Positions 18,131-28,001 are shown, counted from the first letter of the stretch. The stretch is DNA of 64,000 nucleotides from Anaerolineaceae bacterium (GCA_002699585.1 PABP01000038.1:310001-374000); one strand, 5' to 3'. Made by a program: numbers and translations. The notes: generated by a model not told the origin, from the sequence alone.

Positions 18131-20809
18131 TTATGAGCCAGTCGGAATCAGCGGGAGCACCATAAGTACAATCACCGCTACAACACCCAGTAAAAGCACC
18201 ACTGCATACGTCCGCACATACCCCGTTTGAACCGTGCGGAAGCGACCGCTGAAGTAATTCACCAGACGGCCAATACCATTTACCGCGCCATCAATCAAAC
18301 CGATATCAAGCGGGTTTGCCAACAGACCGGATATGGCATCATAACCGCGTTTGATGACTTTATCGTGTACATAGTCGTGCCAGAACGACCAGTCAATGAC
18401 ATTGGCCAGGAAGGCCGCCACACGCTGGTACGGACGCACGACAGTCGTAAAGTAGAAATCATCCCAATACAGGCGACGTTCGGCAGCGGCAAAAAGCTGC
18501 GAGGTCGAAGGCTGGTCCTGCAATGGGTCGCGCCCATCTTCAGCACCATGTTCACCGCGAACGGCTTTATTGCCAGCGTAGATCGAATGCGCCACAAAGA
18601 TTGCCAGGAAGGCGAACAATGTCGCGATACCTGCAACCAACCAATTGAAGCTGAGGACATGCCCAGTTGTCACCGAGGGGATGCTCGCTTCTAGGAAGTG
18701 CGAGAATTCATGTTCTTTATAGAACAGCGTGAACGGCCAAGCGCCACCCGGTACGTTAATCAGGCCGATGAAGGTCGCACCAATGGCCAGAATGACAAGC
18801 GGGACCGTCATGGTCGCGACGCTCTCCGGTGCGTGGGCAGCAGCGTCACTGCGTGGATCGCCGAAGAAGACCATCTGAATCTGGCGCCACATGTAGAATG
18901 CAGTAAAGGCAGCGGCGATAAGCAGGATAAAGAACACCAGGAAGCCTGCCAGTTGATCGAGCGGATGGGTACTTTCAGAACCGTGTACCAGGGCATCCAG
19001 CAAGATTTCGTCTTTTGACCAGAAACCCGCGAAGATCGGCAAACCAGACAGGGCAAAGGTACCAATCAGGTACGTGATGAACGTAATCGGCATGCGACTA
19101 CGCAGCCCACCCATGTTCCGCATATCCTGCGGATCGAAGGGGTGTTCATGATCATCGTGATGCTCATCATGGCCGCTATGCTCATGGACATGGTGATGGC
19201 CATGTTCAACACCGTGAATGACGGAGCCGCTACCGAGGAACAGGAGCGCCTTAAAGACGGCGTGTGTCGCCAGATGGAAAATCGCGGCAACGTAAGCACC
19301 CACGCCGACAGCCGCCACCATAAAGCCAAGCTGGGACACTGTCGAGAAGGCCAGGACGCGCTTGATGTCCCATTGGCCCATCGCGATAATACCTGCCATC
19401 AGGGCCGTTGATGCGCCGATGATCGCAATCAGGAAGCGCCCTTCTGGGGAGAAGGCCAGGAACCCGTTGCTACGGACCAGCAGATAAACACCTGCGGTCA
19501 CCATCGTCGCCGCATGCATGAGCGCGCTAACCGGGGTCGGGCCAGCCATCGCGTCTGGCAACCAGACGAACAACGGAATCTGTGCCGATTTACCCGTCGC
19601 ACCCAACAGCAAGAAGAAAATAATCAAGAACAGCATCACGGAAATATCCGTGCTAAAGGGGCCAAAGTCGACTTCACGACCGCGCATGATGGCATTGCCA
19701 TTGGCGTCAAGGTTCCAGACGACTTCTTCGCCTTCGTCAAGGTTAGCGAGGGTTGATAGCTGATTGAAGACACCCATCTGCCCAGGTAAGAAGTTCGCGT
19801 TGGTCATTTCCTCAACGCTCATATGCGCTTCGCCATGTTCACCTTCAGCGGCATGCGCATCGGCATCTTCAGCATGGTCAGCTTCAGCTTCTGAGTGTTC
19901 GGTATCGGCAGTACCTTCTTCAGCGTGGTCCGCTTCACCGCCGCCTTCGGTATCCTGTACCAGGACGATACCAGCGTTGGCGTCACCCTCTTCGGAGTGT
20001 TCACCTTCTTCAGTCGCTTCGCCATGGTCCGCTTCGCCAGCAGCAAATGCGTTGACCGCTTCCATATCACATTCGCCATGCTCAGCCTGCTCTTCGCTGA
20101 TGACATGTGCGTGTTCCAGTACATAACACGTATTAGCGACTTCGCCAGGGCTGTAATAATTCAGTGTGCCAAAGGTCCAGAAGATGAGGATCGACGCCAT
20201 GATGATGCCGAAGTCACCCACACGGTTGGCGATCATCGCCTTACGGCCTGCGTCACTGTTCTTCCAACCGACGGGGCCGGACTTATCCCACCAGAAGCCG
20301 ATGAGCAAGTAAGACATCAAACCGACGCCTTCCCAACCCACAAACATCATCAGGAAGTTATTGCCCGTCACCAGGATCAACATGAACATCATGAACATAT
20401 TGAGGAAGGCGAAGAAGCGACCGTACTTAGGATCGCCGTGCATGTAACCTATGGAGTAGATGTGGATCAGGCTGCCGACACCCGTCACCACCAACAGCAT
20501 GACCGCCGAGATGGTATCTACACGGAACTGCCAGGGAATATCGACATGGAAACCCGCCTCACTGCCGACGCGAACCCAGCCATCGAACAGGGCAACGGGG
20601 TCAATCACCATCCCTGTGACGACTGCGGGATCACTGAGATAAGCAAAAATCATCACAGAGAAGATGAACGCGAGGACCGATGCCGTCACGCCGACGAGGC
20701 CCGATATGCGCTCACCGAGTTTGTGCCCCAAAACCAGGTTAATCAACGCCCCGATTGCGGGAACGAGGACCACCAGGGGGATCAAGTTTGCATAAGAATC
20801 CATGTGCAT
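18131..20809 (-). CDS. nuoL: NADH-quinone oxidoreductase subunit L with large acidic insertion
   Basis: The distal proton-pumping subunit with the lateral helix, here 892 residues against about 610-650 usual. Core motifs are intact: WEGVGLMSYLLIGFWW, GATGKSAQIPLFVWLPDAMAGPTPVSALMHAATM, DIKRVLAFSTVSQLGFM and FHLATHAVFKALLFL. Residues about 218-386 are an insertion between helices 6 and 7, with a core (241-330) dominated by Glu, Asp, Ala and His. A second loop (535-557) holds about 11 His among Asp and Glu. By the positive-inside rule the first is on the outer face, the second probably cytoplasmic. Either of two ATGs (20809 or 20803) may start. The additions probably lengthen loops without breaking the proton path. 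Confidence 0.96.
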   Translation of the reverse strand: MHMDSYANLIPLVVLVPAIGALINLVLGHKLGERISGLVGVTASVLAFIFSVMIFAYLSDPAVVTGMVIDPVALFDGWVRVGSEAGFHVDIPWQFRVDTISAVMLLVVTGVGSLIHIYSIGYMHGDPKYGRFFAFLNMFMMFMLILVTGNNFLMMFVGWEGVGLMSYLLIGFWWDKSGPVGWKNSDAGRKAMIANRVGDFGIIMASILIFWTFGTLNYYSPGEVANTCYVLEHAHVISEEQAEHGECDMEAVNAFAAGEADHGEATEEGEHSEEGDANAGIVLVQDTEGGGEADHAEEGTADTEHSEAEADHAEDADAHAAEGEHGEAHMSVEEMTNANFLPGQMGVFNQLSTLANLDEGEEVVWNLDANGNAIMRGREVDFGPFSTDISVMLFLIIFFLLLGATGKSAQIPLFVWLPDAMAGPTPVSALMHAATMVTAGVYLLVRSNGFLAFSPEGRFLIAIIGASTALMAGIIAMGQWDIKRVLAFSTVSQLGFMVAAVGVGAYVAAIFHLATHAVFKALLFLGSGSVIHGVEHGHHHVHEHSGHDEHHDDHEHPFDPQDMRNMGGLRSRMPITFITYLIGTFALSGLPIFAGFWSKDEILLDALVHGSESTHPLDQLAGFLVFFILLIAAAFTAFYMWRQIQMVFFGDPRSDAAAHAPESVATMTVPLVILAIGATFIGLINVPGGAWPFTLFYKEHEFSHFLEASIPSVTTGHVLSFNWLVAGIATLFAFLAIFVAHSIYAGNKAVRGEHGAEDGRDPLQDQPSTSQLFAAAERRLYWDDFYFTTVVRPYQRVAAFLANVIDWSFWHDYVHDKVIKRGYDAISGLLANPLDIGLIDGAVNGIGRLVNYFSGRFRTVQTGYVRTYAVVLLLGVVAVIVLMVLPLIPTGS

Positions 20810-20885
20810 AATCGTGATGCGCCTTTTCCGTTCAGGAAGTGCTTGCTAAAGCCTTCATCAATACCTAGCTGCCAACGACAGCCGA

Positions 20886-21197
20886 CTAACCTTCCATTTG
20901 ATGTAGATCGTCGATATTGATGCTGCGTTTGCTCTTAAAAATCGCCACGATCAGGGCCAAGCCGACAGCAACTTCCGCAGCGGCGACCGTCATGACGAAG
21001 AATACAAAGATGTGCCCGTTCAAGCTGTTCCACTGGCGCGCAAAAGCCACCAGCGCCAAGTTAGCTGAGTTCAGCATCAGCTCAACAGACATGAATACAA
21101 GAATCGCGTTCTTGCGGAGTAACACACCCAGCGCCCCCAACACAAACAAAACCAGGCTGAGGACGAAGAAAAACTCTGTCGGTACTACAAAATCCAT
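20886..21197 (-). CDS. nuoK: NADH-quinone oxidoreductase subunit K
   Basis: Small membrane subunit (103 residues, three helices) that carries part of the proton channel between the quinone site and the antiporter subunits. Seen: FFVLSLVLFVLGALGVLLRKNAILVFMSVELMLNSANLALVAF with the conserved Glu in MSVELMLN, then VFFVMTVAAAEVAVGLALIVAIF with the second conserved Glu. Length and motifs are canonical. Ribosome site GGAGAAGCCCGA. It lies 39 bp after nuoJ. Confidence 0.97.
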   Translation of the reverse strand: MDFVVPTEFFFVLSLVLFVLGALGVLLRKNAILVFMSVELMLNSANLALVAFARQWNSLNGHIFVFFVMTVAAAEVAVGLALIVAIFKSKRSINIDDLHQMEG

Positions 21198-21236
21198 TCG
21201 GGCTTCTCCTACTTAAGACGTCAGTCTAAAACGACC

Positions 21237-22691
21237 TCAGTCGCCTGATTCCGGTTGATCCAGCCGAGGCACATCGACATACACATCGGTGCCGGTTTGC
21301 TGGCTAATGACATTAACAAGGGGCCGGCTCACACGGCGGCGGACCGCACGGCGGCGTTTTTGCTCCGGCGATAGACCTGCCGGGCGCGACATGACAATCA
21401 CACCAACCAATGCCACCAGCAGCAAGAAACCAACCATATTGACTGGCAACAGATAGTCCGTGAACAGGATTTGACCAATAGCCAGCGGGCTACCGAAACC
21501 AGCTAGCGTTTCAATCAACAGCACAGTCTGGTCGCTGTCGAGAAGAGTCGGACGCGGTTGGGCATCAGCCGTGGTCGGCTCGGTGGCGATGACAAACGTC
21601 TGCTCAGTCGCGGTCGAAATCGGATAGCCTGTAAGCCGCATAACAACGCTATCTTGAATGCTGCCCTGTGGGTCATTGGGCTGGATATAGCTATCGAAGT
21701 TGGTCATATCGACCACAGCCAGGTTGTAATCTTCCCCTTCGGGATAGGTCACAACGACTGGCTCGCCGCCATAGGTCAGGTTATCCGCAATGACCCGGTC
21801 AGCAATGACAATTTCGCGCTGAGCAACCAGTGGATCTTCTTCACTGGCACGCTCTGCGTAAACCACGTTGCCTTCTTCGTCACGGACATCGCGCTCAACC
21901 ACAGTGACACGCTGATCCGCGCCAAGGTCCACCAATGCCAGCGTCCGTTCCTGATCATAAGCGTTGAACGCAACAATACGTCCCTCGTCATCAGGTGTGT
22001 TGACGAATTCATTGGGCAACAAAGCGACATCCGGGAATGAACCCGTGTTGGTATCCAGGGTACCATATGCCAGTACGCTAAAGACATCGCCCGCTTCCAG
22101 ACTGATGGTCGGACTCATCGAAGGCGGCATCAGGGCTGTGTTACCCTCAGCCTGGGCCAGCATCACGCTATATTCACCTGCCGGAACCTCTATAAAGTCC
22201 GAGGCTTCGCCAAATGCCAGGTCTTCAATGACCAGTGGCTCTTCCAGGCTATCGCCTGTCAGCGTAACGTTAAGGTTGTCCAGGTTGGCACCGTGGACGA
22301 TGCGCACCTGTGGCAAACCTGGCTGCCCTTCTGGCAAGACCAAACCGCCGCCAATGACCATCGGAACAGCGATAGCAGCGATAAATGCAATCGCCAGCGC
22401 AGTCGCTGTACCCGTTAGCCAGCGAAAACGACGATCCGTATCCGTCGTTTGCTCAGCACCGAGCAACATAATAACGAAGAGAAACAGCACCATAATGGCG
22501 CCGGTATAGACGACAATCTGTACCATGCCGATGAACGGAGCATCCAGCATGAGGAACAGCATGGCGACGCAGCCAAAATTGCCAATCAAGAACAGCGCAC
22601 TATGTACAGCATTCTCACTGAGCAACATGCCCACAGCGAACAATACTGCCAGCCCGCCTATCGCCAAGAAAAAAGCGAGTTCAAGTCCCAT
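21237..22691 (-). CDS. nuoJ: NADH-quinone oxidoreductase subunit J with DUF4397-like insertion
   Basis: Membrane subunit (ND6 homologue) whose third helix takes part in coupling. Usual length is 165-210; this one is 484. Residues 1-116 hold four helices with the conserved MVQIVVYTGAIMVLFLFVIML pi-bulge segment, and residues 405-434 the last helix (LLFTDYLLP-like ILFTDYLLPVNMVGF). Between them, residues about 118-392 form a soluble insertion. Its first part (128-212) matches the DUF4397 pattern: VRIVHGANLDNLNVTLTG, LAFGEASDFIEVPAGEYSV, then SLEAGDVFSVLAYGTL. The rest may hold a second beta domain. The Arg-rich C-terminal tail should be cytoplasmic, which puts the insertion outside. Frame is continuous throughout. 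Confidence 0.95.
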   Translation of the reverse strand: MGLELAFFLAIGGLAVLFAVGMLLSENAVHSALFLIGNFGCVAMLFLMLDAPFIGMVQIVVYTGAIMVLFLFVIMLLGAEQTTDTDRRFRWLTGTATALAIAFIAAIAVPMVIGGGLVLPEGQPGLPQVRIVHGANLDNLNVTLTGDSLEEPLVIEDLAFGEASDFIEVPAGEYSVMLAQAEGNTALMPPSMSPTISLEAGDVFSVLAYGTLDTNTGSFPDVALLPNEFVNTPDDEGRIVAFNAYDQERTLALVDLGADQRVTVVERDVRDEEGNVVYAERASEEDPLVAQREIVIADRVIADNLTYGGEPVVVTYPEGEDYNLAVVDMTNFDSYIQPNDPQGSIQDSVVMRLTGYPISTATEQTFVIATEPTTADAQPRPTLLDSDQTVLLIETLAGFGSPLAIGQILFTDYLLPVNMVGFLLLVALVGVIVMSRPAGLSPEQKRRRAVRRRVSRPLVNVISQQTGTDVYVDVPRLDQPESGD

Positions 22692-22742
22692 TGGCTTGTC
22701 CTAATCGAGATCAATAAAGAACGTGTGAAGTTTAACACAATG

Positions 22743-22769
22743 CGCGCCGGCTTCAAAGGCTCCGGCGCG
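22743..22769. repeat. 8-bp GC-rich hairpin between nuoI and nuoJ
   Basis: CGCGCCGG (22743-22750) and CCGGCGCG (22762-22769) in the 113-bp nuoI-nuoJ gap. No T-run follows on the minus strand, so it is more likely an mRNA stability or partial attenuation element than a terminator. Confidence 0.6.
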
Positions 22770-22804
22770 ACTTTCCAGACGATACCCAATAGCGAATGTC
22801 TGCA

Positions 22805-23299
<495 letters not shown>

Positions 23300-23362
23300 A
23301 TCGTTCCCTCGACACCTCTCTATAAAACAAGCCAGTCAGCACTGGCTTGCAAGACTTTCATG

Positions 23363-24859
23363 TTAGTCCCCAGCAGGCTCTACCGGTTCGATTGCCAATT
23401 CATCAGAAGTGGGGGCTTCGCCACCGGCACTCCCCAATCCTTCCAGCAATGTCAGCAGCGCCTTCACCATCAGGAACGGCACTGCAATCAGGCCGCCGAT
23501 CAGGTTGAGCAGAACCCAACCGATACTGCGTGGTTCGCCTGTGACAACCGGATCGTTCATCAAGTCAACCGGATCCTGGGCTGTATCAGCATCCTGGTTT
23601 TCACCACGGAGGAACAGGAAGCCGCCAACAACGATAACCACGAAGAAGATCAAAGAGACAATGCCATATGCTGTCGAGCTTTGCGTTTCTTCGCCAAGAA
23701 CAACGGCAATCGATGTCCAGGCGACGGCCACCAGCGACAGCGGCAGCAGGACCTTCCAGCCAAGGGCCATCAGGCGGTCGTAGCGAATACGCGGTAGGGT
23801 CGCACGCACCCAGATGAACAGCGACAGGGCGATGAACACTTTCAGGATTAAGAACAGCGGGCCAAGTATGGGCACATTATCGACCGGGATAATGTGATAC
23901 CCACCAAAGAACATGGAAACGGCGATGACGCTAACAGCGATCATGCCGACATATTCGGCCATCATGAACATAGCGAACTTCATGCCACTATATTCGGTCA
24001 TGTAACCCGCAGTGAGTTCCTGCTCGGCTTCCGTCAGGTCAAAGGGCGCACGGCTGACTTCCGCGAAGAGGGTCAATACAAGAATGCCCGCCGCCAACGG
24101 GTTCTGGAAGACAAACCACTGCCAGATATTGCGCTGGGCATCAACAATGTCACCCAGGCTCATGCTGCCAGCGATAATGACCGGAACGGCCATTGCCAAA
24201 CCCAGGCTCAGTTCATAACTAATCATCTGGGCGCTGGCACGCAAACCACCAATCGTGGCGTATTTGTTGTTACTACCCCACCCGGCCAGGACCATACCGT
24301 AGGTAGCCAAACTGGTGACACCCAGCAGATAGAGCACACCCACGTTGATATCGGCCACAGCCAGCGGCACCTGATACCAGTTGCCATCGAACCAGGGCAC
24401 CAGAATATCGGGGCCAAATGGAATGACCGCGACGATGATGAGGACTGGCACCACCTTCAGAACGGGAGCAAGGTAGTAAACCACTTTGTCAACCTGGTCA
24501 GGAATGACGTCTTCTTTGAAGATCAGCTTGATCGCATCTGCCAGGGGCTGCAACAGACCGGCTGGGCCTGTCCGGTTGGGACCGACGCGATGTTGAATCC
24601 AGGCCAGCAGCTTACGTTCCCACAGCGTGGTATAAGCGAAGCCGGTCAGAATGACCACGACGAGGATCAAGCTGTAGATAATCGGATAGATTGTGCTGCA
24701 GCCGGAACTCGTGCTGCATTTGATGACAGCACCCGGATCAATCGCATTCGGATCGAACATTGTGGTCACCAGGCTGATGGTCACCAAGAGGCCACCTACC
24801 AGCACCGCAGCCAAAAGGATAAGGCCACCAATAATCCATACAAAACGCGGAATTCTCAT
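23363..24859 (-). CDS. nuoH: NADH-quinone oxidoreductase subunit H, extended at both ends
   Basis: Membrane subunit that forms the quinone chamber with NuoB/NuoD. It has 498 residues, against 320-350 usual. Core motifs seen: [64 protein letters not shown], and [25 protein letters not shown]. Additions: an N-terminal hydrophobic helix (about 7-33) followed by a loop with two Cys (Cys48, Cys54), before the usual first helix; and a C-terminal tail with a hydrophilic stretch (418-444), a further hydrophobic segment (446-468) and an acidic end. Catalytic and channel residues look normal. Confidence 0.96.
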   Translation of the reverse strand: MRIPRFVWIIGGLILLAAVLVGGLLVTISLVTTMFDPNAIDPGAVIKCSTSSGCSTIYPIIYSLILVVVILTGFAYTTLWERKLLAWIQHRVGPNRTGPAGLLQPLADAIKLIFKEDVIPDQVDKVVYYLAPVLKVVPVLIIVAVIPFGPDILVPWFDGNWYQVPLAVADINVGVLYLLGVTSLATYGMVLAGWGSNNKYATIGGLRASAQMISYELSLGLAMAVPVIIAGSMSLGDIVDAQRNIWQWFVFQNPLAAGILVLTLFAEVSRAPFDLTEAEQELTAGYMTEYSGMKFAMFMMAEYVGMIAVSVIAVSMFFGGYHIIPVDNVPILGPLFLILKVFIALSLFIWVRATLPRIRYDRLMALGWKVLLPLSLVAVAWTSIAVVLGEETQSSTAYGIVSLIFFVVIVVGGFLFLRGENQDADTAQDPVDLMNDPVVTGEPRSIGWVLLNLIGGLIAVPFLMVKALLTLLEGLGSAGGEAPTSDELAIEPVEPAGD

Positions 24860-24913
24860 TATTGCTCCACCTAATTGCTCAGCAAAGACATGGCGTTAGA
24901 GCGATCCAATAAT

Positions 24914-27457
24914 CTACGCCAAGACGGGTTGCGCGATTTTGCTCAAGGTTACGACAGTTGGGACGATGGGCGTTGGTTCGTCCGTCAGGTGCTGCGGCAG
25001 CAATGCCACACCAGCCGGGACATCGCCGACGGTTGCGCGAACACGTACAGCGCCACCTTCAAAACTCACTTCAACCAGATCGCCATCAACAAGGCCGAGA
25101 TCATCTGCATCGCTGCTGCTCAGGGTTACATAGGGAACAGCTACGCGCGCATGCACCAATCCGCTCGGCATAAAGGCATTGCTACGATTATAAAGCTCGG
25201 TAATCGGCAAAGCGATCAATTCGCCTTTACTGGCTTTAGTCGCTTTCACGCTGGCGACTTTGCCCGCCTTGACCTTACCACTATCGGCTGCGCTCGGAAT
25301 TTGAATGCCGAGGCCACCGCGATTCTGGTAAGCCGTACCGCCATAATACAGGTCGTCGCCGCCAATTTCAGGGAATTGGCGCGTGACCTGACTCAAGTTC
25401 TTGTAACGCATCTCGGCGAAAACGTCCACGTTTTTGGTAATTTCCAACATGACCGCCGCCGCTGACAGTTTCGCCCGACCCTGACCCAGTTTCTCTCGAA
25501 TGGTGGTCAGAATCTTCCAGGCGGGGACCGCTTCACCCAATGGACCCTGCGCTGTGTAGAAGCGCTGGACGCGGCGTTCGCCATTGACGAAGGTGCCATC
25601 ACGCTCGGCAAAGCTCTGGATGGGCAGCACGATAGAGGCATAGCTCGTCGTGCGGTCTGGGAACAGGCTGAGGGTAATGACTGTATCGACTTTGCTCAAC
25701 CATTCGGTAGCAGTCGGATCGTCTTCGGCAGGTTCTGCCTGGGCAACGATCAGGACTTTTGGCGGGTTGGCCACGATGTCCTGTGTCACTTCCGGCGTAT
25801 AGCCAAGATAATGCAGCCCCATGCCATTCGGACCAGGGATAGGCGACATCAAGCCGTTATTCGCTTTGCCGACATGGTCAGTTTCGATCAGCAGGTTGGC
25901 GCAGGCTTGCATCAGCGCCTTGTTGCCGTCGAGGTCCAGGCCATCGGCACCCGCAACAACAACCAGGTTGGTCGCATCGGCCAGACGGTCGTAGACATCT
26001 TTGTTGCTGGATTTCAGGTCGCTGATAGCGGCAGCCGCTTCACCGGGGGCATAACGCACCGCCGCACCTTCAACGGGCTTATCGTTACGCTGGGTATCCA
26101 GCGCGAATTCTTCCATACGGGTCGGGCGCGCATTAGCCACAACCAGATAAGCACCACGATCCTGGGCACGCTTGAGGCGCAGCCGCCAGATCGGGACTTC
26201 TTCTTCGAGGTCAGAGGCGACGACAAGAATGGCATCGCCCGCGCCGAGTTCCTTCAGGTTCGTATCCTGGCCAACACCGACCTCAGCAACCAGATCGGCC
26301 CCGCCGTGGGTTGGCGGCCATGCACCGAGACGGCTGCCGCCCAGGCCCTCAACGAGCTGACGCAGTTCCCACAAATCTTCGTTGGAAATCGCGCCACCAG
26401 CGATGGCTGCTACATCACCACTAGCCCCTTCGAGGGCGGTCACAGCGGCTTTGTAAGCATCATTCCAGGATTGATCGGTCAATTTATCGCCAAAGCTGAC
26501 CATCGGCTCTACCAGACGATCTAGGCTGCGGGTGAAGTGATGACCAAAGCGGGTTTTATCACTAATCCAAAGTTCGTTGACGTATTCGTTCTGGCGCGGC
26601 ATCACGCGCTTAATCATGGCGCGTCCACCGAAGTCACGGTCGAGGCGCATGCTCAGGCTGATGTTTTCGCCAGCGGCATCCCAGGGACTAATGCTCGGAA
26701 TTTCCGTCATTTCCCAGGGACGGGCACCAAAGCGGAAGTCAGCCGTGGTCAGGGCACCAACCGGGCAAATATCGGTGGTGTTGCCGCTGAAGTAGGTATC
26801 GAAGCCAGGGTCGCTGCTGGTGATGATCTGTAGGCGACGACCACGCTCATGGAAGCCAAGAACAGCATCGCCAACCAACTCATCCTGGAAGCGCACGCAG
26901 CGCGCACACTGGATGCAGCGTTCACGGTCGAGGAAAATCAAATCACCCAGTGGGACATGCTTCTGGAGGTGCATTTTGTCGCTGTAGATCATACGCGACT
27001 CTTGCGGACCATGCTCCATTGTCAGGTTCTGCAACGGGCATTCACCGCCTTTGTCGCAGATGGGGCAATCGAGCGGGTGGCTGGTCAGCAAAAATTCCAG
27101 CACATTTTCGCGCGTTTCATCAACCGCTTCTGTGTTGGTGCGCACGACCATGCCGTCACTGGCTGTTTGGGTACAGGCCGTCTGCAATTTGGGGAACCAG
27201 CGAACAGTCGGTTCGCCATTGTCATCGAGCACGACATCGCCCGTTTCACGGTCGCGCATGATGGAGCCAAGCTCCACGAGACACATGCGGCACATGCCAA
27301 CTGGTTCTAGCTTAGGATGGTAGCAGAATACCGGGATGTCATTATCCGCATACCACTTCGCCAGGTCGACAAGGTTCGCACCGGCAGGCACCTGATATTC
27401 TTTATCGTCAATTTTGACTGTGACGAGCTTCGTGTCGTCTTTAACGGGTATGGCCAT
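24914..27457 (-). CDS. nuoG: NADH-quinone oxidoreductase subunit G
   Basis: Largest peripheral subunit, 847 residues, an iron-sulfur wire with a molybdopterin-oxidoreductase-like C-terminus. N-terminal 2Fe-2S site: Cys45, Cys56, Cys59, Cys95. The His/Cys 4Fe-4S site is His127, Cys131, Cys134, Cys140 (SHPLDCPICDKGGECPLQN). A further 4Fe-4S site is Cys181, Cys184, Cys187, Cys231. The extra N7 cluster motif of E. coli and Thermus was not noticed. The C-terminal ~120 residues end in an aspartate-decarboxylase-like barrel (AVPYVTLSSSDADDLGLVDGDLVEV). Starts 85 bp after the TPR gene, with a possible internal promoter in the gap. Confidence 0.96.
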   Translation of the reverse strand: MAIPVKDDTKLVTVKIDDKEYQVPAGANLVDLAKWYADNDIPVFCYHPKLEPVGMCRMCLVELGSIMRDRETGDVVLDDNGEPTVRWFPKLQTACTQTASDGMVVRTNTEAVDETRENVLEFLLTSHPLDCPICDKGGECPLQNLTMEHGPQESRMIYSDKMHLQKHVPLGDLIFLDRERCIQCARCVRFQDELVGDAVLGFHERGRRLQIITSSDPGFDTYFSGNTTDICPVGALTTADFRFGARPWEMTEIPSISPWDAAGENISLSMRLDRDFGGRAMIKRVMPRQNEYVNELWISDKTRFGHHFTRSLDRLVEPMVSFGDKLTDQSWNDAYKAAVTALEGASGDVAAIAGGAISNEDLWELRQLVEGLGGSRLGAWPPTHGGADLVAEVGVGQDTNLKELGAGDAILVVASDLEEEVPIWRLRLKRAQDRGAYLVVANARPTRMEEFALDTQRNDKPVEGAAVRYAPGEAAAAISDLKSSNKDVYDRLADATNLVVVAGADGLDLDGNKALMQACANLLIETDHVGKANNGLMSPIPGPNGMGLHYLGYTPEVTQDIVANPPKVLIVAQAEPAEDDPTATEWLSKVDTVITLSLFPDRTTSYASIVLPIQSFAERDGTFVNGERRVQRFYTAQGPLGEAVPAWKILTTIREKLGQGRAKLSAAAVMLEITKNVDVFAEMRYKNLSQVTRQFPEIGGDDLYYGGTAYQNRGGLGIQIPSAADSGKVKAGKVASVKATKASKGELIALPITELYNRSNAFMPSGLVHARVAVPYVTLSSSDADDLGLVDGDLVEVSFEGGAVRVRATVGDVPAGVALLPQHLTDEPTPIVPTVVTLSKIAQPVLA

Positions 27458-27477
27458 TGACTACCCCTTTATAGCAC

Positions 27478-27504
27478 ACCATAAACTGGACACTATTGTG
27501 TCAA
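27478..27504 (-). promoter_or_regulatory. Possible internal promoter before nuoG
   Basis: A perfect TTGACA (27499-27504, minus strand) with TATGGT (27478-27483) at a short 15-bp spacing. It overlaps a small inverted repeat GACAC-TATT-GTGTC (27489-27502). Confidence 0.3.
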
Positions 27505-27542
27505 ATCTTCACTTATTTTGCGATAGCCGAGACATGATTGTC

Positions 27543-27998
27543 TTACCTATCGCCATCAATACGAACAATATGCTTGTTTGCCAACCCCAGTAGGGCGCGG
27601 TCGCGCATCGTCTGCGCAACAAGACCCCACCTGGCGGAGTGAATCAAATCATCTGTCAGCGAAATTGCTCGCTCAAAATCCGCCTTCGCCAGGTGGTATT
27701 GCTTCTGCTTCAGGTATAGCTCCCCGCGCAGCACATACGCCGATGGTGCTTCGGGGTCGTGACGAATCGACTGGCTCAAGGCCTGGAGCTTTTGTTCGCT
27801 CGGCGCACTCAGGCCAATCCAATTGGCCAACCGCGCCAGCGGTCCTGTCCGTCGCTTTGCCACCCCATTGTCACGCGCCTGGATGATGTCGTCTTCGATA
27901 TAGTCATCGTCTAAACGGGCATCATCTACGACGTTGTCTTCAGAATTTTCTTCTTGAAACACATCGTCCGCTGACAACGGGTTTTCAGTGTGCGTCAT
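27543..27998 (-). CDS. Acidic TPR protein inside the nuo operon
   Basis: Not a standard complex I subunit. The 151-residue product has a very acidic first ~40 residues (many Asp and Glu), a short basic stretch (KRRTGPLARLANW), and then one or two TPR-like helix pairs (LQALSQSIRHDPEAPSAYVLRGELYLKQKQYHLAKADFERAISL-type, residues about 70-115). No signal peptide or membrane segment, so cytoplasmic. It starts only 3 nt after the nuoF stop (TAG, TGC, ATG), so it is translated with nuoF, and nuoG follows 85 bp later. The position between two NADH-module genes suggests an assembly or accessory factor of that module. The function is inference. Confidence 0.8.
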   Translation of the reverse strand: MTHTENPLSADDVFQEENSEDNVVDDARLDDDYIEDDIIQARDNGVAKRRTGPLARLANWIGLSAPSEQKLQALSQSIRHDPEAPSAYVLRGELYLKQKQYHLAKADFERAISLTDDLIHSARWGLVAQTMRDRALLGLANKHIVRIDGDR

Positions 27999-28001
27999 GC
28001 A

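Noticed and set aside
19652-20158. The NuoL acidic region as a frameshift or intron/intein
   Set aside because: The frame is open through the insertion and both flanks; no intein or intron motifs, and flanking motifs resume in register.
19895-20920. 341-codon open frame on the plus strand opposite nuoL
   Set aside because: It lies antisense to the conserved nuoL/nuoK coding region; its His/Gln/Asp-rich product is the mirror of acidic codons and has no ribosome site or family resemblance.
23894-24874. 326-codon plus-strand open frame opposite nuoH
   Set aside because: Antisense shadow rich in His, Gln and Asn; no family features.
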